Assembly (NCBI GenBank): GCA_016845365.1
Contig: JAERST010000016.1
Location: 1-53,600 of the forward strand
Origin: Methanobacteriota archaeon
Lineage (GTDB): Archaea > Thermoplasmatota > Poseidoniia > Poseidoniales > Thalassarchaeaceae
Length of the DNA: 53,600 nt
Direction of reading: 5' to 3'
Position numbers and translations under genes: made by a program. Shown here one piece after another: positions 41,366-48,771 of the stretch. Below the pieces are notes generated by a model. That model searched no databases and was not told the DNA's origin. It saw only the letters and a list, made by a program, of their open reading frames with translations. Numbering within the stretch: the first letter of the stretch is position 1; every line of letters begins with the position of its first letter.

Positions 41366-41384
41366 CGAGCGCCGGAGGCGCTCG
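41366..41384 (+). promoter_or_regulatory. Hairpin enclosing the parA ribosome binding site
   Basis: CGAGCGCC-GGA-GGCGCTCG: a perfect 8-bp stem with a GGA triloop, ending one base before the parA ATG. The Shine-Dalgarno GGAGG (41374-41378) lies in the loop and right arm, seven bases from the ATG, so folding in the mRNA would hide it. Confidence 0.5.
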
Positions 41385-41385
41385 T

Positions 41386-42339
41386 ATGACACTCGATGGA
41401 GAGCGGGACGAATTGCCCGAAGTCGGAGCCGCCCCGCTCATCATCGACGCTGATTTCGTCGAGGTAGAGGAGGACCGCGGCCTGCCCTCGCTGGACGCGG
41501 TAGAAGAAATCAGCACCGCGCGCGCGAGGCGACCACTCGAATTGCCGAGAGGTCCAGCAACCCCCGACGGGCGCGCCCGAGTAGTCACCGTAATCAATCA
41601 GAAAGGCGGCGTTGGAAAGACCACGAGCGTCATCAACATCGCCGCGCAGATGGCTCTGCGCGGCCACAAAGTGCTGGTAATCGACGCCGATTCCCAAGGC
41701 AATTGCGCAACCGGACTCGGCGTCGACAAATCCCGCGTCAGAACCACCACCCGCGACCTCATGCTCAACCCGGAATGCGCGGTAGACAGCAGACACGCGA
41801 CGGCGGTAGAAAACGTCCACATCATCGTCGGTGACCGAACCCTCGTCGGCCTCGAACAGGAGATGCTCCGGCAACTCGGCAGAGAGCGCCGATTAACCGA
41901 AGCGCTAGCCCCACTTCTCCCGCATTACGACCTCGTCCTCATCGACACGCCCCCCTCCCTCGGACTCGTCACAATCAACGCACTGGTAGCCAGTGATGGC
42001 ATAGTAATCCCAGTACAAACCGAGTACTTCGCACTCGAAGGGCTCGCCATGCTCGCAGGCACGATCCGCGAGGTCAGAGGCCTGCTAAACCCGCGGCTCG
42101 GCGTGGACGGAGTGATGCTCACAATGCACGCACCAACCCTGCTCAACCAACAGGTGGCGGCGGAGGTCAAGGAGGCATTTCCCGAACTCATCGTCGAACC
42201 CCCTGTGCGGCGCAACATCAGACTGGCTGAGGCCCCAAGCCACGGCATCCCAATCCACCTACACGACCCAAAGAGCAACGGCGGACAAGACTACCAGAAA
42301 GTCGCAAGCGTACTCGAGGCCCGCTGGGGGCTGCTCTGA
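41386..42339 (+). CDS. parA: ParA/Soj-family partition ATPase
   Basis: 317 residues. After an acidic N-terminal extension of about 65 residues comes the deviant Walker A motif NQKGGVGKTTSVINIA, then VLVIDADSQGNCATGLG, VLIDTPPSLGLVTINAL (Walker B) and VPVQTEYFALEGL. This is the chromosomal/plasmid ParA class rather than MinD, as there is no C-terminal amphipathic helix. Such ATPases form ATP dimers on DNA and are switched off by a partner carrying a short basic peptide, normally ParB. No gene with a ParB CTPase or helix-turn-helix domain is in the window. Instead the next gene, with no gap, begins with a ParB-like activating peptide. Upstream is the SAP membrane protein. Confidence 0.95.
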   Translation: MTLDGERDELPEVGAAPLIIDADFVEVEEDRGLPSLDAVEEISTARARRPLELPRGPATPDGRARVVTVINQKGGVGKTTSVINIAAQMALRGHKVLVIDADSQGNCATGLGVDKSRVRTTTRDLMLNPECAVDSRHATAVENVHIIVGDRTLVGLEQEMLRQLGRERRLTEALAPLLPHYDLVLIDTPPSLGLVTINALVASDGIVIPVQTEYFALEGLAMLAGTIREVRGLLNPRLGVDGVMLTMHAPTLLNQQVAAEVKEAFPELIVEPPVRRNIRLAEAPSHGIPIHLHDPKSNGGQDYQKVASVLEARWGLL

Positions 42340-43326
42340 TTGGCCAAGCGCGGGCTCGGGCGGGGACTCGCGGATGTGGCTCAGAGTGGCAGCGATGGAC
42401 CCGATTTGAGTTCCTTTGTCGAATCCGCAGATGAATCTGAGATGGGTGCGGATTCGCCGAATGCTGCTGTCATGTGGATGATTTTCGGAAGCATCTGTTT
42501 CGGGACGATGAACGCCCTCGTGAAATGGACGAGCGGGCTTGATGGAGTCAATGTTTGGGTGGTGATACTTGTTCGCTCGGCGGTGATCGCCTTCGCGGTT
42601 GCCGCCTTCGCAGCGAGTCGAGGAATTTCGCTGAAAATGAACGACCCGAAGACGATGTTTTTGCGCTGTGCGGTCGGTTTGGTTGCGATGATTCTCTACT
42701 TCTCCGCGCTGGCTCGAATTCCGATTGGACAGGCGGTTACCTTGCAGTATACTGCTCCGCTTTTCGTGGCACTGCTCTCCGGTCGTCTCATCGCGGAGAA
42801 GGTCTCGCCCGCAGTTGCGGCACTGGTTGTCACGGCCTTCGCTGGTATCGTTCTGATAGTCTCTCCAAGTTTGGGTGCGGTCGAGCCGGATGCGCTTCTC
42901 GCACTCGGCTCGGGCTTCTTCGCGGCACTCGCTTACATCTACGTGCGCGAGCTGCGAAAGACCGATTCTCCAACTTCGGTTGTTTTCTGGTTCGCGGCCT
43001 TCTCGGTGGCGGGTTCTGTGGTTCAGGCCGCGCCAAATTTGCTGACTTTGGATGCTCAAACTATTGCCGCCCTCATCGGAGTCGGTATCGGTGCGGGCGG
43101 CGGTCAAGTCGGCATTACCATGGCTTATCACAAGGCCAATGCCGCTTGGGTCAGCGCCTTCTCCTACCTCACAGTGATTGTTGCCACCGCCTACGGATTC
43201 TTCCTTTTCGACGAGGCCTTGGCACTGTCTGATTGGGCGGGCGGCTTGCTGATCGTCGGCAGCGGAATTGCTCTGATTTTCCTCGCGCCGCCACGCCAGC
43301 CCCCCGATAAGCCCAACCAGCATTGA
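42340..43326 (+). CDS. EamA/DMT-type transporter with ParB-like N-terminal peptide
   Basis: 328 residues. From about residue 44 it is a ten-helix drug/metabolite transporter-type protein with two EamA halves (WMIFGSICFGTMNALVKW; LYFSALARIPIGQAVTLQYTAPLF; LALGSGFFAALAYIYVRELRK; YGFFLFDEALALSDWAGGL). Residues 1-12, MAKRGLGRGLAD, match the conserved N-terminus of ParB proteins, whose basic residues stimulate ParA ATP hydrolysis. A polar linker of about 30 residues joins the two. The TTG start at 42340 directly follows the parA stop codon. ATG 42442 would drop the peptide but lacks a ribosome site. The peptide would lie in the cytoplasm. It could be a functional ParA-recruiting tail or the relic of a lost parB fused to the next gene. 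Confidence 0.82.
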   Translation: MAKRGLGRGLADVAQSGSDGPDLSSFVESADESEMGADSPNAAVMWMIFGSICFGTMNALVKWTSGLDGVNVWVVILVRSAVIAFAVAAFAASRGISLKMNDPKTMFLRCAVGLVAMILYFSALARIPIGQAVTLQYTAPLFVALLSGRLIAEKVSPAVAALVVTAFAGIVLIVSPSLGAVEPDALLALGSGFFAALAYIYVRELRKTDSPTSVVFWFAAFSVAGSVVQAAPNLLTLDAQTIAALIGVGIGAGGGQVGITMAYHKANAAWVSAFSYLTVIVATAYGFFLFDEALALSDWAGGLLIVGSGIALIFLAPPRQPPDKPNQH

Positions 43327-43415
43327 AAGGAATAATTCACCCATAAGTGGATTATAGTGTCGTAAAGTCGCGATAAGTCGTCAGATTGATAAAGCAAGGC
43401 AGAGTCGGCCAACTC

Positions 43416-43904
43416 ATGTCGGACACAACACTAGAAGGAATTGAACCGAAGACAATCATGAAAATCATCGAATCTCTGAACCCAGAGCAGCGACGATTGT
43501 TTGAATTATTCAGCGGACAGAGCAAACAACGCGCCCGTAAAGGTATCGAGGATGCTGATATTTCATGTCCATACTGTGAATCCGGTGAAATCGAATACGA
43601 CAATCAGCTGCGTGAAGATTTCAATATCACAATTCAAGAATGCCAAGAATGCGGTAACGAATGGTGTAAGGAACAATCAGTGAAAATTCCTGCAGTATTG
43701 GTGCGTCAAATTGCTGAGACCCTTCGAGTTGATCCAAGTTTCACTGGAGTCTCCGAATTTGTGCGGGCAGCAATTCGGACGAAGTGTGAGATAACCGCGA
43801 ACTCCCCCCGAGTAACCGCAGAGCGAAATATGGATTTTCTAGCTAACACTATGCTCTTGGCAGCAGGATTCGAGGAAATTGATGACGAAGAGGATTGGTT
43901 GTGA
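43416..43904 (+). CDS. Zinc-ribbon / ribbon-helix-helix protein of the Argonaute cassette
   Basis: 162 residues from the ATG at 43416 (a TTG at 43386 would add ten). A helical start (PKTIMKIIESLNPEQRRLFELF) precedes a zinc ribbon with CPYC and CQECGNEWC. Next comes a segment typical of ribbon-helix-helix DNA-binding proteins: VKIPAVLVRQIAETL, then FTGVSEFVRAAIRTKCE. The tail is acidic. It probably binds DNA as a dimer, as an autoregulator of the cassette or as a working partner of the Argonaute. It is the first gene of the cassette, five bases before the next. Codon use is AT-richer than in the upstream transporter gene. Confidence 0.72.
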   Translation: MSDTTLEGIEPKTIMKIIESLNPEQRRLFELFSGQSKQRARKGIEDADISCPYCESGEIEYDNQLREDFNITIQECQECGNEWCKEQSVKIPAVLVRQIAETLRVDPSFTGVSEFVRAAIRTKCEITANSPRVTAERNMDFLANTMLLAAGFEEIDDEEDWL

Positions 43905-43909
43905 AGTAG

Positions 43910-44110
43910 ATGAGTTATATTGGTCAAGCTCTGGAACGTAGGGTGATTTCAACTCTGAAAATCAATCCAACTATGACCTACAATGAAGCGATAGAATCAG
44001 TCTTACAATCTGAGGGCCTAATTCTTGCAACAGAATCAAAGACCGTCATCACACGAATGCAACGCTCTGCAATGGCCAAGCAGAGTGCTAACCAACAGGC
44101 CGGTGAGTGA
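43910..44110 (+). CDS. Small helical protein between the RHH and Argonaute genes
   Basis: 66 residues, predicted mostly helical: GQALERRVISTLKIN, MTYNEAIESVLQSEGLILATESKTVITRMQRSAMAKQ. There is no cysteine and no membrane segment. It is tightly packed, five bases after the previous stop and four before the Argonaute ATG, which argues that it is real and belongs to the same transcript. No family is recognised. A nucleic-acid-binding or Argonaute-binding accessory role is a guess from position only. Confidence 0.6.
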   Translation: MSYIGQALERRVISTLKINPTMTYNEAIESVLQSEGLILATESKTVITRMQRSAMAKQSANQQAGE

Positions 44111-44114
44111 TTAA

Positions 44115-46244
44115 ATGGAAATACCAAACCAAAAGAATGTAACAGAGAAACAATTGAATCTAACTGCTGATATTTTCCCAGTGATATGGGAATTCAATTT
44201 ACGTTCGTTCGAGGTAGATTCACACTCCTCAGTAGTCCGAAACCAACTTCTGAATCAATTGGCTTACCATTTGGGCCAACATTGCAATTCAACATGGGCT
44301 AATTGCCAAGGCGATTTGATCACGGATCATGTTGGAGATTTACCGGAAGACATCCTGACTAATCTGTGGAATGACGAGCGAAGCAGGTTCAGAGATGTAA
44401 TCGCAATTCGAGAAAATCTCGAATGGGATTCTCAACCTGCACATGTTGCAGAAATGGCTAATTCGAAATTCAAACAGTTACGAAAGCATCTCAATAATAA
44501 GTTGGAAAAGAAGAAGTTCGGAGATGCAATAGTTCACCGTCAATGTTATTCTCAGGCGATGGTCATAGAAGGAAGGCCCTGCTTAGCACTATCTCTTTCG
44601 TCAAAGATCAACTACCAGCTAAATTTGGCTGAACTGATGATAAAAAGACCGACCTTGAACATTCTAGGACTTGAGGTCAATAATCGCGCAAACGGTTGGT
44701 TGGCTGGAACTATTGTTGAAATTACAGGTCATTTGGATTCAGAAAATCGGAAGAGATTGCTCGGTATGTCTACGACCGAAAAACAACAGAATTGGATATC
44801 AACATCTCCTGACGAAACTGTTGTTGTAAGGATAAGGACGAGGAGTGGTATTTACCTTGAATATGTGTCTTCTGGCCTGATTCCTGTACCAACCTATGGA
44901 GCCCTGAAAGTATTTGGTCTCGACCAAAATCAGATTTCAAACTATCAGCGTATATCTTCTGAATCACGAAGAGAAATCCTACTCGATCTCATATCTTCTT
45001 CGCGACTGCATCGGTTGCTAGGGCCTCCAATCGATTCGAGTGAAAATGCTTGTTTCATGACGGCGGCTGACTTAGGATATGATGGAAAAATCTTGGTTGG
45101 AAATGGGAATACAGCCCACATATCTCAGAATATCAGAGCGCTCAAGAATCATGGCTTCTACCGAATCCATGAGAAGTTTGAGAAAAATAGAATAGTGCGT
45201 CTTGGAGTATTGAACGGTGTCAAAGAGGAAGACTTGGACAACTTCCTCTCAAACCTAAAAAGAGAATTTGATCAATTCGGCTTCAGCGTTGAAATCACAG
45301 GATTGATTGAATGTGATGCCAGGGACTTCGCCGAGTTAGAGAAATCACTTGAGACACTAATGAGAGATTCACACGACATCGTACTCACAATACTCCCGAG
45401 TCGTTTTTTCTCTGCACAAGATCATGTTGAAGGGCCATATCAAGATACGAAGCATCTGACCATTAATCGTGGAACGATGAATCAAGCCGTCTCAGTTTCA
45501 ACCGTGAGAAATTTTCGATACAAACTAGCAAATCTTACAATTGGCATGCTCGCAAAACTGGGGAACATACCTTGGGTATTGCCTCGAGAATTGGAATTCT
45601 GTGACCGAATTCTGGGTGCTGATATTTCGAGAAAAGCAAAGCAGAATCAAAAGGGTACAAGGAATGAGTTGGGAATTCCTCGCTGGTATAAATCGAATGG
45701 AGATTTGCTGAATTACCGCCTAACGAAGTCAAAAGTTGACGGGGAAACAATTCCTCTGCAAGTAATCAGGGAAATCACACCTCGTGAATCGTTCTCTAAC
45801 ACTCGAATCTTGTTCCACGGAGATGGAAAGAGGCCTCAGAGAGAGATTGATAATTTCCAATCTCGAGCTGAGGAATTGGATGGTGAAATAATCGTAGTCC
45901 AAGTAATCAAAAAGTGCCCTGCACGGTTGTATTCGTCTGTGAATGGCATCTCAAATCCGAAAAAGGGGGATAGCCTAGTGATTTCAGAAACTGAGGCGAT
46001 TGTAATCTCTACTCTGGCGCAACACAATACTGGAACCCCTCACCCGCTGCTGATCCGTTGCACTCCGAATATTACAATTGAAAATGCGATTCTATCAGTT
46101 CTGAAACTCTCTGATCTTCACTACGGTTCTCAACAACAGCCGCGCTGCCCAATCACAACTCATGATGCACACCATATCTCGAATATGCTAATGATGGGAA
46201 TTCGACCACCCGATGAAGAAGGAACGGTTCCATGGTGGCTCTGA
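44115..46244 (+). CDS. Full-length prokaryotic Argonaute, predicted catalytically active
   Basis: 709 residues. The N-terminal half contains a PAZ-like region (about 186-270). The MID domain has the 5'-phosphate pocket residues Tyr442, Lys446, Gln457 and Lys481, in the spacing of characterised long pAgos (4, 11 and 24 residues apart), making it a YK type. The PIWI domain follows from about 475 (IGMLAKLGNIPWVLPRELEF). Catalytic residues can be assigned as Asp503 (LGADISR), Glu544 (DGETIPL), Asp570 (FHGDGK) and His686 (PITTHDAHH), a complete DEDH set. The chain ends in PWWL, whose carboxylate normally joins the metal at the guide 5' end. It should use a 5'-phosphorylated guide to cut nucleic acid, probably as defence. 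Guide and target types are not readable. Confidence 0.93.
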   Translation: MEIPNQKNVTEKQLNLTADIFPVIWEFNLRSFEVDSHSSVVRNQLLNQLAYHLGQHCNSTWANCQGDLITDHVGDLPEDILTNLWNDERSRFRDVIAIRENLEWDSQPAHVAEMANSKFKQLRKHLNNKLEKKKFGDAIVHRQCYSQAMVIEGRPCLALSLSSKINYQLNLAELMIKRPTLNILGLEVNNRANGWLAGTIVEITGHLDSENRKRLLGMSTTEKQQNWISTSPDETVVVRIRTRSGIYLEYVSSGLIPVPTYGALKVFGLDQNQISNYQRISSESRREILLDLISSSRLHRLLGPPIDSSENACFMTAADLGYDGKILVGNGNTAHISQNIRALKNHGFYRIHEKFEKNRIVRLGVLNGVKEEDLDNFLSNLKREFDQFGFSVEITGLIECDARDFAELEKSLETLMRDSHDIVLTILPSRFFSAQDHVEGPYQDTKHLTINRGTMNQAVSVSTVRNFRYKLANLTIGMLAKLGNIPWVLPRELEFCDRILGADISRKAKQNQKGTRNELGIPRWYKSNGDLLNYRLTKSKVDGETIPLQVIREITPRESFSNTRILFHGDGKRPQREIDNFQSRAEELDGEIIVVQVIKKCPARLYSSVNGISNPKKGDSLVISETEAIVISTLAQHNTGTPHPLLIRCTPNITIENAILSVLKLSDLHYGSQQQPRCPITTHDAHHISNMLMMGIRPPDEEGTVPWWL

Positions 46245-46283
46245 ATAATTCGATTAGCGATTTGAGACGGAGGTCAGGAAACG

Positions 46284-46553
46284 ATGGAGATTACCCTTGA
46301 CTTCGCAGTCTTCTTCTTCACCGGGATTGTTATGGGCAGGTTGATTGTCAAAGTCGCAAAGCAAAGAGGCCCGTTCATTCTCCTATTTGCAATGGTTATG
46401 CTCTCGATTCCCTTGTTCACAATCGGCCCGGAACCGACGATTTTGGGGATCTATGCGGCAATCGCAGTTTACTTGCTACAGATGGCATTCAAGCTCTTGC
46501 GCAATCCGAGCAAATTCAATGAATTCTGGCTCAACCTCGATAATGGAAATTGA
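46284..46553 (+). CDS. Small membrane protein, function unknown
   Basis: 89 residues with three hydrophobic stretches: LDFAVFFFTGIVMGRLIV, GPFILLFAMVMLSIPLFTIG and TILGIYAAIAVYLLQMAFKLL. A GGAGGT ribosome site precedes the ATG. It lies 39 bp after the Argonaute gene on the same strand. It might be part of that cassette or the start of the next pair of membrane genes. No family is recognised. Confidence 0.65.
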   Translation: MEITLDFAVFFFTGIVMGRLIVKVAKQRGPFILLFAMVMLSIPLFTIGPEPTILGIYAAIAVYLLQMAFKLLRNPSKFNEFWLNLDNGN

Positions 46554-46583
46554 GATTTTTCCACTTTTCAGTGCCAATTTTCC

Positions 46584-47057
46584 ATGGTGAATCATTCAAC
46601 GGCTAGCCTCTTTTTCGCCCCACTGCAATCCATTGCCTATGCAAATGATGATATCTCGTCGGGCAGAGGACGAGGCATGAATGACCTATATGCAATAGTT
46701 CCAGCTTCTGCGATAATTCTTCTTGTCGCAATTCGAAAAATTTTGGCACCAGTAAAATTCAATGAGGAAATTTTTGGTGAAATTCATCCAGACGAGGTGG
46801 GCAATTCAGCAACCATGCGCATGGTGATTGGCGCAGGTTTTGGTGGAATTGGATTGATCGGTCTGGTGATGGGATTAACGCTTGAATCTGGAGAGGACAC
46901 AGTTGTCCTTCTCTATTCACTTGCTTCTGCTTATGCCCTCATTCTTGCTACTCTGCTTTTTGCGAAGATGAGAGGTTATTTTGAGGAAATCCCCACAGCC
47001 CCTATGGTCATCTTCACCGCCATGATTGCGCTCTGTTTAGCTGCCGCACTAATCTGA
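46584..47057 (+). CDS. Membrane protein, function unknown
   Basis: 157 residues. The hydrophobic stretches are LYAIVPASAIILLVAI, MVIGAGFGGIGLIGLVMGL, LLYSLASAYALILATLLF and APMVIFTAMIALCLAAALI, suggesting four helices. The ATG at 46677 (MNDLYAIVPASA) is an alternative start that removes a polar 31-residue leader. It is separated by 30 bp from the small membrane protein gene upstream and converges on the hydrolase gene. No family is recognised. Confidence 0.65.
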   Translation: MVNHSTASLFFAPLQSIAYANDDISSGRGRGMNDLYAIVPASAIILLVAIRKILAPVKFNEEIFGEIHPDEVGNSATMRMVIGAGFGGIGLIGLVMGLTLESGEDTVVLLYSLASAYALILATLLFAKMRGYFEEIPTAPMVIFTAMIALCLAAALI

Positions 47058-47069
47058 ATCAGAGGGACC

Positions 47070-47990
47070 TCATAATTCCGCGCTCATCCAAGCCGAGATT
47101 TCCTCCAAACAATTGTCTGGACATTCGAAGTGTGGATTATGGCCAATTTTTGGGAATTTAATGAGAGTAGAACTGGGTAGCAGAGAATCATACCATTCGC
47201 CTATATTTGCTGGACAAACCGTATCTTCTTCGCCCCAAATCAACAAAGTTCTGGTGTTGATTTCCTCGATATCCTCTGGTTTGAAATCCTCCCAGGAGGT
47301 CGAATATTCACGAAACATCGCATCCATACTTCCAGGAAACAAGGAGAAATCCCACATTCGGTCAATTTCCTCTTCCGTGATCAATGACTCATCAAAAACC
47401 GTATCCATCAGGGTGCTTTTTGCCATTTTTCGAGACCAAATACGTTTGACGAGGACCCGCCCAAGTGGATTTTGCATTAGTTTGAGCGCCATGGGCTGAG
47501 GTGCCTTTTCCTTAGGAGGCGCACCGCTGGCTGAAAGCAATATCAGACTCTGTACTCTCTCTTGGTTTTCCATAGTGTATTTCACTGAAATTCGTCCACC
47601 CATCGAGTGTCCAACTAAAACAAAATTATCGATTTTGAGGTGCTCGATTAACATAGATAAATCAGAAACGTAACTCTCGATTCTGTATTCATTATCTGGT
47701 GCCGGACCGGTCAGTCCATGTCTGCGTAAATCGAATCTGATTACTCTAAAACTCTCAACTAGGCGTTCCATGAATGGATTCCATGCATGCAAGTCCTCGC
47801 TATGTCCGTGGACGAGAATAATTGTGGGGGCATCGGATCGCCCTTCGTCTCGAAGATGGACATTCAATCCATTTGGTAATGTGATAAATTGTGATGGTTT
47901 TGAGCCATATTTCGCTCTAAGAGCCTCTACGTCAGCCTTCTTCGGACCGAAGACAAGTGACCGAATCCTCCCCACGCCTTCATCATACAT
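47070..47990 (-). CDS. Alpha/beta hydrolase
   Basis: About 306 residues of the alpha/beta hydrolase fold. ILVHGHSEDLHAWNPF is the oxyanion loop, VGHSMGGRISVKY holds the nucleophile Ser, LLIWGEEDTVCP the acid and IGHNPHFECP the catalytic His. A lid region (PQPMALKLMQNPLGRVLVKRIW) lies between. The substrate is unknown; esterases, lactonases and lipid hydrolases all look like this. The start is ATG 47990, with TTG 48014 adding eight residues as an alternative. Base composition is AT-rich like the Argonaute region. Confidence 0.85.
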   Translation of the reverse strand: MYDEGVGRIRSLVFGPKKADVEALRAKYGSKPSQFITLPNGLNVHLRDEGRSDAPTIILVHGHSEDLHAWNPFMERLVESFRVIRFDLRRHGLTGPAPDNEYRIESYVSDLSMLIEHLKIDNFVLVGHSMGGRISVKYTMENQERVQSLILLSASGAPPKEKAPQPMALKLMQNPLGRVLVKRIWSRKMAKSTLMDTVFDESLITEEEIDRMWDFSLFPGSMDAMFREYSTSWEDFKPEDIEEINTRTLLIWGEEDTVCPANIGEWYDSLLPSSTLIKFPKIGHNPHFECPDNCLEEISAWMSAEL

Positions 47991-48045
47991 TGATTCGATT
48001 TCAAAATTTCTCAAATCTTGACTGAATCAGAGGGCACTCATCGGT

Positions 48046-48762
48046 TTAGTCGAAAAATTCTGAAATTTCGTCTATCGACTTGCGCAGCAAGTCGGGAACT
48101 TTCGCATCTTCCGCTGGATATCCTACAGGCAAAAGCAGCATCGCATGTTCGTGTCCCGGCCGCCCGAGAAGTTCCCGGAGAAAGCCCATCGGGGAGGGCG
48201 TGTGAGTCAGCGTGACCAAGCCCATATTGTGCACTGCAGCGATGAAAAGCCCCGCCGCGATTCCACACGATTCCTGCGAATAATACGTCGGCCCCCACTC
48301 GCCATTGCCCCGCAAACGCTTGCTATGTCGAAACAAAACCACGACCCACGGTGCATCGGTAATGTGCTCTTTGATCGCATCAGTTCCGAGCGGTGCGAGG
48401 ACTTCTGACCACGCTTCGGGCATCCGCTCGGAGTATGTTTTGCGTTCTTCGGCTTCAGCCGCCTCGCGCATCTGCGACTTGAGTTCGGAGTTTGAGACGG
48501 CGACGAAAGTCCAGGGTTGCAGATGCGCTCCTGATGGTGCTGTGCCGGCTGTTTTGATCGCCGCTTCGATGAGTGATTTCGGCACTTCTCGGGTGGAGAA
48601 GTGCCGCGTAGTGCGGCGTTTTTCCATTTGTTTGTAGAATGAATCCGCTCGCTCAGCCATTTCGGCTGGAGCGAGTTCTTCGAAGACGAGGTCGATGAAT
48701 CCTGACTCGACGTTCGACCCGATCGAAGTCTCGTCAGACGACCCGTCCTCGGCGGCGCTCAT
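48046..48762 (-). CDS. Nitroreductase-fold flavoprotein, iodotyrosine deiodinase-like
   Basis: 238 residues. RRTTRHFSTREVPKSLIEAAIKTAGTAPSGAHLQPW is the FMN-binding start of the nitroreductase family. YYSQESCGIAAGLFIAAVHNMGLVTLTHTPSPMGFLRELLGRP, then LLLPVGYPAEDAKVPDL, closely follows the iodotyrosine deiodinase branch rather than generic nitroreductases. Such enzymes reductively remove halogen from halotyrosines. A marine role in dehalogenation is plausible but inferred. The lid segment that closes on substrate seems present around ERKTYSERMPEAWSEVL. The ATG at 48762 is nine bases after the stop of the upstream secreted-protein gene on the same strand. Confidence 0.85.
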   Translation of the reverse strand: MSAAEDGSSDETSIGSNVESGFIDLVFEELAPAEMAERADSFYKQMEKRRTTRHFSTREVPKSLIEAAIKTAGTAPSGAHLQPWTFVAVSNSELKSQMREAAEAEERKTYSERMPEAWSEVLAPLGTDAIKEHITDAPWVVVLFRHSKRLRGNGEWGPTYYSQESCGIAAGLFIAAVHNMGLVTLTHTPSPMGFLRELLGRPGHEHAMLLLPVGYPAEDAKVPDLLRKSIDEISEFFD

Positions 48763-48771
48763 GACCCTCGC

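Noticed and set aside
38756-41385. Classical bacterial parS sequence near parA
   Set aside because: The palindromes here do not resemble the TGTTTCACGTGAAACA consensus. They are reported only as possible sites.
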